A program made the translations under genes and the position numbers. The notes beneath the pieces were generated by a model. That model made no database searches. It was not told where the DNA came from and worked only from the letters and a program-made list of their open reading frames with translations. From Phialocephala subalpina (lineage: Eukaryota; Ascomycota; Leotiomycetes; Helotiales; Mollisiaceae), in assembly GCA_900073065.1 (NCBI GenBank), contig FJOG01000007.1, positions 502,696 to 566,695 on the forward strand: a DNA stretch of 64,000 nucleotides, in the 5' to 3' direction. Positions 58,001-64,000 of the stretch are shown here, piece by piece. Position 1 is the stretch's first letter, and every line of letters begins with the position of its first letter.

Positions 58001-59415
58001 CGTAATTTAAAGTTATAACGATAAGGGAAAGCAAATGATTCTTATATAATCTCCGATAATCCAACGAGTTAATCAGCGAGTTATTATAGTAATAGCGCTT
58101 ACTTTAATTTAATTTCCAAGTAAGAAGATCGGATTATAACTTCGAGATATTATTTAAACTTATATTTAATTTGCGATAAACTTCTAACGATTTATATTAG
58201 TACGGTTACCAAAGGAGATACGTTACTTACATTTACCCGATATTATTATAATTATTTTAAAGCTTTTATATAGTATTGCGGAAATCGGAACCTATTAATA
58301 GACTACGTACTATAAGTATTATAAAAAGAAGCTATTTATAATTATATCGATATACGATCTTTACTTTTTAATTATAATTACGAAGGACGTATTTGGCGTT
58401 ATTAATATATAAATAAATAATACTCTCATTTTAATAAACGGTTTATTCTTTGCTTTTAAAGAAAACGAGCTTAAAAAGACTAAATTTTTAGTTAAACTTA
58501 AAGAAGCTTTGACTTTGGATACGCTATTAATTTTCAATGGATATATTTTGTTTTAATACGGAGATACGATCGAATTAAAATAAAAAGAGCAAAGTAAAAA
58601 GCTTAAATTAATTAATATTAAATTTATTAATTTCTAGGCCAACTATAGAGAATAGCGCGTTAAAGGAATATACATTACTACTATTTGCCAATCGGAGGCG
58701 GTCTTTGATTTATCCGTTGCTACTTAGTACTAAGATTTAATTAAGGACGAAATCGCTACTCTCAATAAAAGATTTAAATAGCAAATCGATAATATAAATA
58801 GAAGTATTACGTATATCTTTCTCTAGCTATTTATAGTCAAATTATTCGTTTTCGTCGATAGATTATTCGCAAACAATAAAGATTTTAATTCTTAAATTGG
58901 ATATAGAATCGTTTTTACGAATAAGTCGATTCGATTAAATAATAAGGAATTCGAACTTAAAAGTAATTTTATTTATTGGAATTCGATAAAAAGTAAACGC
59001 GTAATTAAAAGCGTATTAACCTTTGAGATATATAGTATAATAAGAGGAGTAGATATGGCTATTACTATTAGTACTACTATTAATATAATCACGGAATAAT
59101 TTAGATTTCCCACTTTTCTTATTATCGTTTATATTAACTCTTATTCTTTATACGAGTATTTAATTAAATTAAGCACTACTAAAGAGAAGCGTTTAATAAT
59201 CGATATTATGGCTTTACGTTAATCGTATGAGCGTAGAGAGTTACAAGAGATTCGGTGGATTAATGGGCAAAATAATATAATCGATATTATAACGAAGTTA
59301 ATACTTAATAAGGCTCTAAAGAAGTTCTTAAATACTAATTGCCTTACGATGAGAATAGAAAGATGAGTTAAAAGAGGAAAGGATAATAGAGTAATAGAGT
59401 AAAGCGGAGAGAAGT
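55022..59415 (+). mobile_element. Copia retrotransposon 1, 3' internal part (RIP-mutated)
   Basis: Continues the element split by the Gypsy insertion. In order on the plus strand: gag (KLYDFLDNKLQVFYNCY, ENRQLYISI, TTLLRIVESNP), a damaged zinc knuckle (YYICNKPKY...SIKHSIEKRR near 55725), protease/integrase region, then Copia reverse transcriptase (RLPKEIRYLHLPDIIIIIL, STYDLYF-like ISIYDLYFLI, LINGLFFAFKENELKK, KLKEALTL at 58200-58520). RNase H follows (FVFVDRLFANN, YSLYEYLIKLSTTKEKRLII, YERRELQEIRWINGQNN near 59120-59300). Stops are numerous throughout; some are at Gln/Trp positions of the family. Inactive. A purine tract (AAAGCGGAGAGAAG) abuts the 3' LTR. Confidence 0.88.
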
Positions 59416-59694
59416 TGTTGGAACGTCCGGCGGTCATCATTAAACACTAAAATCTTAGTCTAATATCAATGAATATATTCTGTTTGTCTTCTCTGCCCCT
59501 TTCTAGAAGGGGCACTTAACTATCTATATAATTAAGGAAATGATACTGAGACAATAGTTGCTAGGGTGATGGAGATTAGAGCTCTACCCCTCTATCTACC
59601 CTTAAATCCGCCCCTCTATCCCATCGCTAAACGATCACATGATTATATCGACACTAGCAATTCTTTTCTTTGGAAAGAGACACTCCTTCCAACT
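59416..59694 (+). repeat. Probable 3' LTR of Copia element 1
   Basis: Begins TGTTGGAACG directly after a purine-rich tract and ends near TTCCAACT, which matches the inverse of the start (TGTTGGA/TCCAACA) except for the last base. About 279 bp. The 5' partner is not in the visible sequence, so the right end is not proven. Confidence 0.5.
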
Positions 59695-62600
59695 AGTAAA
59701 CGACAGCTAAGGGAAGTATTATCGTAGCTACAAATATATTACTACGAAAGGGGGTATTATAAGGAAATTTAACCGGAAACTAGTCGCGGTCACGCGTATT
59801 GCTGCCTGATTATCTAAGCTAAAACTGGGGGAAATCCCCCAACCGCGGAGTTAACGAACTCCGAACTAATTAAAGTTCGCGCGTCGAGAAACACCAAAAA
59901 ACATCGAAAAACACTAAAAATACGTTTATTATCGCGCTTTGCTTTCTTTAACGATTACGCTTCTCCTCCTTCCCGCCTCTACTAGTTGACTCCTGCACCT
60001 TAGGACGCTATACCCACCCTTGTATCTTAACGTTGAGGTAGTTAGTGCTAATAAGCGACTCAAGTGATCTATTGGCGGTAGACTTAGTTATAATATCAAC
60101 CGGGTTACTATCGCCAGCAATCCATCGAATCTCCGAGAGTTCTCTGCGTTCGTACGATTATCTAATAGCTATAATATTAATTATTAAACGCTTCTCCCTA
60201 GTAGTACCGAGCTTAATTATGCACTCGTAGAGCGAGAACGAATCGGTGCAAATAACCGTAGGGATAAAGTTTATTTTTAACTGCTTTATAATAAGATTAA
60301 AAGTAATAGAAATCGATATTACTATATCGATCTCTATTATTATCGCGTATAGTTCTAAAGCTAGAATTGCACGCGTAACCTTTTTGCACTTGATTGAACT
60401 CCAGTGCAGGACATTTCCTATTAAATCGAATTCTCTATCGCTGCGCTCCTCGTTTCCCAATATAGCGATATATCCGATTTAAGAGCTATAGTTTGCGTTT
60501 ATAGCGAACGAACCATTTATAAAGACGAATAACTTTGCAAACGATAAGTTTACGTATATGAATCGGAGCCCTCGGTCGAGGTTATCCATTGCTACTATAA
60601 GCGCTTATTGAGAGTTATAACTTAGTCTCGCCCGGGGTCTTAGTATTAGGCTGCTACCGACATATCAAACGCAGCCTCCAATTAACAAATTATGCCTATG
60701 TATGCTCCTCGGGCACGTTACTCGAGGTAGGCTTACTTGAATTCGTTCGATTTAGAGTCGATAAAAGTCAAACGTTTCCCTTGTCCTTTTTGGAGCAAAG
60801 TGATATTAAGGCTACTCCCGTCCATTATTAGTTTATACCCATTAAATATTAATGGAGTATCCCGCGCTAGGGATTCTGTAGGCTTAGCCATTAATTTGGC
60901 CTTCCTTAGCTTAATACGCTCTAATTCTATGAACGCGTCGTCTCTTAGAATGAGTATATCGTTTGTTTACATAGTTATTATTCCGAATGGGCCGTCTTTG
61001 TTCCGAGTAATTAATAGGCACGGGTCGAACGTTAACGTTTCCATCGAGAGTCTATTTCTATGGTAATTACTGTAAGTGCCATATTAATGCATGCTTACTT
61101 CCGGGACTTTATAGAGTGGCTTAATAACCTTGAAAATAATGCCCGGTAGCAGCTTATAAGTCATTTCCTTCGGGGGTCTTGCAAATATAACGCGTACTAG
61201 TGGGGTTGTTAATTGTACGTAAGCTTAAGTAATGTCTCTCAAGTGGAAATTAATTCCTTTACTTTTAAGTAACGGGGTTAAAATAACGATAATCCGTTGG
61301 TTGACTCGCTAGATAGTCGGTGATTGCGTAAGTACTGTTTTCTTGCTTTCGTCGTTAAATGCTTGGATTACTAAGCGAGATTTCTTGTAGGGTATTGCGG
61401 TCTCTATGCCCTTAACTTTATTAATTAGTCTCAAATCAAAGATTTATTAATTGCCGATTTCCTCGGAATTACTAGAGATTAACTTAAATACTCCTTTTAC
61501 TAGTAATCTATTGATTTTTTTTCTTCGGGAAATTATAAACGACTCGCCGAGAGTAATAATAATGCTTTTAGCGCGTAGTTCGATTGATATTTGCTTATTT
61601 CGAGTTTCCTTTTTAATTAAGAAATTTTCGATTATTTCCGGGCTTGCGCTACTATTCGTAAAGAACGTTATAAAGATATGATTATTCGAGTCGAAAATAA
61701 AAGATAGGATTTTTATTATTATTCGAGAGTTTCTTATAGTAAGTTGGGTTTCTTTGGTCGGGCGAAGTAAATCGAGAATATCCTTTGCATTTATAATAGG
61801 CTACTTATCCGTTAATCTTAAGTTTCGTCGTAGTGTTTCTAATTCTCGAGTAATATCTTTTGGTACGTTTTCTATTGATAAGAGATTTTCCGATTAATTG
61901 CTATTGTTTGCTTAATCGGGGTCTTTGTGAAATGGTTTTATAATTGTACTTCGGAAGCTTCTAAGTTTATTGGGTAGTTAAATCTGGTAAGTCTCTCTAT
62001 TTATCGCTAGTAGCGTAAATAATCCTTGCCACTTTTTGCCTTTTCTTTATACGAGCATATCTAAGCTGATAAATAGATTTGCTAAATAATTAGTCCGGGG
62101 ATTATTTCTTATTCGTAGAGCGTCCGTGATTTGGCGGGCTGCGTAATACTCGCGGACTACCGTTATAGCATTTCTTATAGCTTTTACTCGAGTTGCAATT
62201 AATGCGGTTAAAGTATCTTATTATAATATACGGGGAAACGCTCTAAAAACGAAGAGTATAAGTATAATACCGTTAAGACCGGCGGTATTATTCACGGCTT
62301 TAATTACTATTTACAATCTCTCTTCCTTCGGAAGATCAAGTAACTCCTTCAATAGAATATTATACGCACGTTTAAATGGCACGTAGTAACGCTCTACAAG
62401 TCCAATAAAGTTATATGCTTCGATCGGCATTTGTTTCGTCTCAATATCTATAATTTTAGTATTATCTCGAAATTCCTTAGAATTAAAGTTTATCTTGGGG
62501 TTATAAATTGCAAACGCTAGTAATCCGAAGTAAATATTAATCTAATATACTCGAAAAGCGTTTTAAGCCTTTTTAATTAATATATCCTTAAGAAATCTAG

Positions 62601-64000
62601 CGGCTTAAAATATAGTTGCTTTATTTACGACTTATAGTACCGCTTTATTATTAAGCTATAAAACGTTTAAATAAACCGAATAATTAAATTCGTAATTATC
62701 TCGCAATATAAACTTAAAACGTCTTAGAGATTTGCCATTAATTTAACATTACTAGCAATACTTTATCATCCTCTTAATCTTATCAAAATTTGCGTTATAG
62801 CCTCTACGTTTAAAGACTCTCATGAATCGCGCTACTAATAGATATCCAAAGCGTTTATATAATTATCGTAATTTTATTTCGGTCAAATAGTATATATTGG
62901 CTTTTATAATCGTAGCCTTTTAGTTCGTATAAACTAAGCTCTCCAATAAGTCTAAAAGTATCTACGGGTATCCGAATGCCCTAATAATAAGTATACGCGC
63001 GTTACTTTAGATAAACACGTTATCGAGATTATCGAATTTAACGCGTAATTTATTTATATCTCGAAAACAAAATAAAAACGACACGTTAACTAGCATTACG
63101 TGAAACGTAATCTAGCTAATTAGTGTCTTAATATCGATAATACCGAGTAATAAAGTCTATCTAATTCCGAACTTAATAATAACTTCTCCGGCTCGTGATT
63201 TATTTAACTTAACGTCTCGAATCCGCTAAAAAGCTAAAAATTAACCTTCTTCGGTTATCGAGCGTTAAACTACTCTAATATCGATTATAATGCCCATAAA
63301 AACACTTAATAAGTATTAAGTGGTTAAAAACATTTTCGTATTTATATATATTATTAGTAATACTAAGTGCATTATAATCTTCGCGAACGCATAAAAAATT
63401 AATTACTAATTAAGTAATTCGATGGTTTTAATTCTATTAATTATATTATAAAATATCGTAAAGAAATAATTTGATTATATAATATAGCTTCTCGATAAGT
63501 TAATTGCTTTTGCAAGCTCATCGACGAATTACTTGTAATCTTTTATAGTATTTAGCTCGAGTCTTTCGAATTTAGTGATATATTAAATTATTTTATTCGT
63601 GTTTTTATCGAGGGGGTCTCGTGATCTCTTAAAGACCGCATATACTTTTTGCTTTTCCTTTGGAGTATATTAAGTACTCTAATAGTTCGGTTTCTTATAT
63701 ATAAAACATTTTTATTCCGTTTGTCTCGTTCTTTAAACATTACGGTTAAAGCGATCTTTATACCGTGTACTTTTCCCAAAGTATTTCCGGTCTACTAAGA
63801 ATGCTTCGTCTTCTCCGTCTCGCGTCTCTCTTTCGATCGAGTAAGCCTTAAAGCTTGATTTGACTTTTACTCTAAGTACTAGAGTTATTTGTACGTCCTC
63901 ACACGCGGATTAGAAGTTTCTTAATAATCTAAAAAGTGCGTAATGGCATTCCAATGTATCTCGGTAAACGTAGTAAATCTTATCTCGAATAATAGTTTCT
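59695..64000 (-). mobile_element. Copia retrotransposon 2, minus orientation, continues past window end
   Basis: The minus strand carries Copia RNase H at 60460-60158 (GNVLHWSSIKCKKVTRAILA, TDSFSLYECIIKLGTTREKR) followed by YERRELSEIRWIAGDSNPVD, and ends at TAG near 60019 after LNVKIQGWV. Upstream (rightward) are RT, integrase and gag remnants, including a zinc-knuckle-like region at 63779-63588 (KNVLYIRNRT, KKYMRSLRD). A purine-rich tract (GGCGGGAAGGAGGAGAAG) at about 59985-59965 marks where the 3' LTR should begin, so 59695-59965 is probably its LTR, ends unresolved. It is tail-to-tail with Copia 1 and from a different subfamily (its RNase H text differs). RIP-mutated and inactive. Confidence 0.85.
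59826..59863. repeat. Two adjacent short hairpins
   Basis: TGGGGG-AAAT-CCCCCA (59826-59841) is followed four bases later by CGGAGTT-AACG-AACTCCG (59846-59863). Both are perfect stems with 4-base loops, in the probable LTR zone between the two Copia elements. They could be a transcript-end structure of the LTR. Confidence 0.7.

Noticed and set aside
59219..59440. Minus-strand 73-codon frame at the end of Copia 1
   Set aside because: Antisense to the Copia RNase H region, which reads clearly on the plus strand.
1..64000. CRISPR arrays, bacterial operons, riboswitches, rRNA and tRNA genes
   Set aside because: No regularly spaced repeats or rRNA-like sequence seen, and no convincing tRNA A/B boxes found by eye; the genome is eukaryotic. 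A tRNAscan run would be needed to exclude tRNAs.

Overview
The window is a piece of a filamentous ascomycete nuclear genome, probably a plant-associated member of Leotiomycetes or a related Pezizomycotina class. The evidence is many short (about 45-125 bp) GT-AG introns, an AA9 lytic polysaccharide monooxygenase with a fungal CBM1, a fungal-type hybrid-kinase phytochrome, a GH92 mannosidase, an S53 peptidase, 2EXR-domain genes and heavily RIP-mutated Copia and Gypsy retrotransposons. The exact taxon is inference.

Layout. About 1-45.9 kb is ordinary genic DNA. In order it holds: the AA9 gene (-), an Ecm33-like membrane protein gene broken by two in-frame stops (-), a small possible gene (+), an unrecognised decayed gene (-), a phytochrome (+, with a 135-bp assembly gap), a small possible gene (+) followed by a perfect 250-bp tandem duplication, a DHA1-type MFS transporter whose former N-terminus carries a stop (-), and a multi-spanning membrane protein (+). 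From about 20 to 32 kb there are six same-direction 2EXR-domain genes, all broken to some degree, with one intact SAM-dependent methyltransferase between copies five and six. Then come GH92 and S53 (both secreted, +), a small histidine phosphatase (+), a decayed unrecognised gene (-), an SRR1-like gene with a CT-repeat frameshift (-), and a rhodopsin-domain (PTH11/SAT4-like) membrane protein (-).

From about 45.9 kb the composition changes abruptly. There is a nearly pure A/T stretch, a 664-bp gap, then 17 kb of RIP-mutated retrotransposons: a Copia element (+) split by a complete Gypsy element (48630-55016, 354-bp LTRs, 5-bp target duplication GGTAA), followed by a second Copia element on the opposite strand running off the window end. 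The Gypsy element also carries an antisense Cys-rich reading frame and another perfect 250-bp tandem duplication.

Functional picture. The intact genes suggest an organism that degrades plant cell walls and proteins (AA9, GH92, S53), senses red light (phytochrome) and exports small molecules (MFS). A recurring theme is gene decay by stop codons with little frame disruption, next to a repeat-rich AT block. This fits repeat-induced point mutation acting on duplicated DNA, but that link is inference. Exon coordinates were read by eye from splice signals and family alignment from memory; no search was run.
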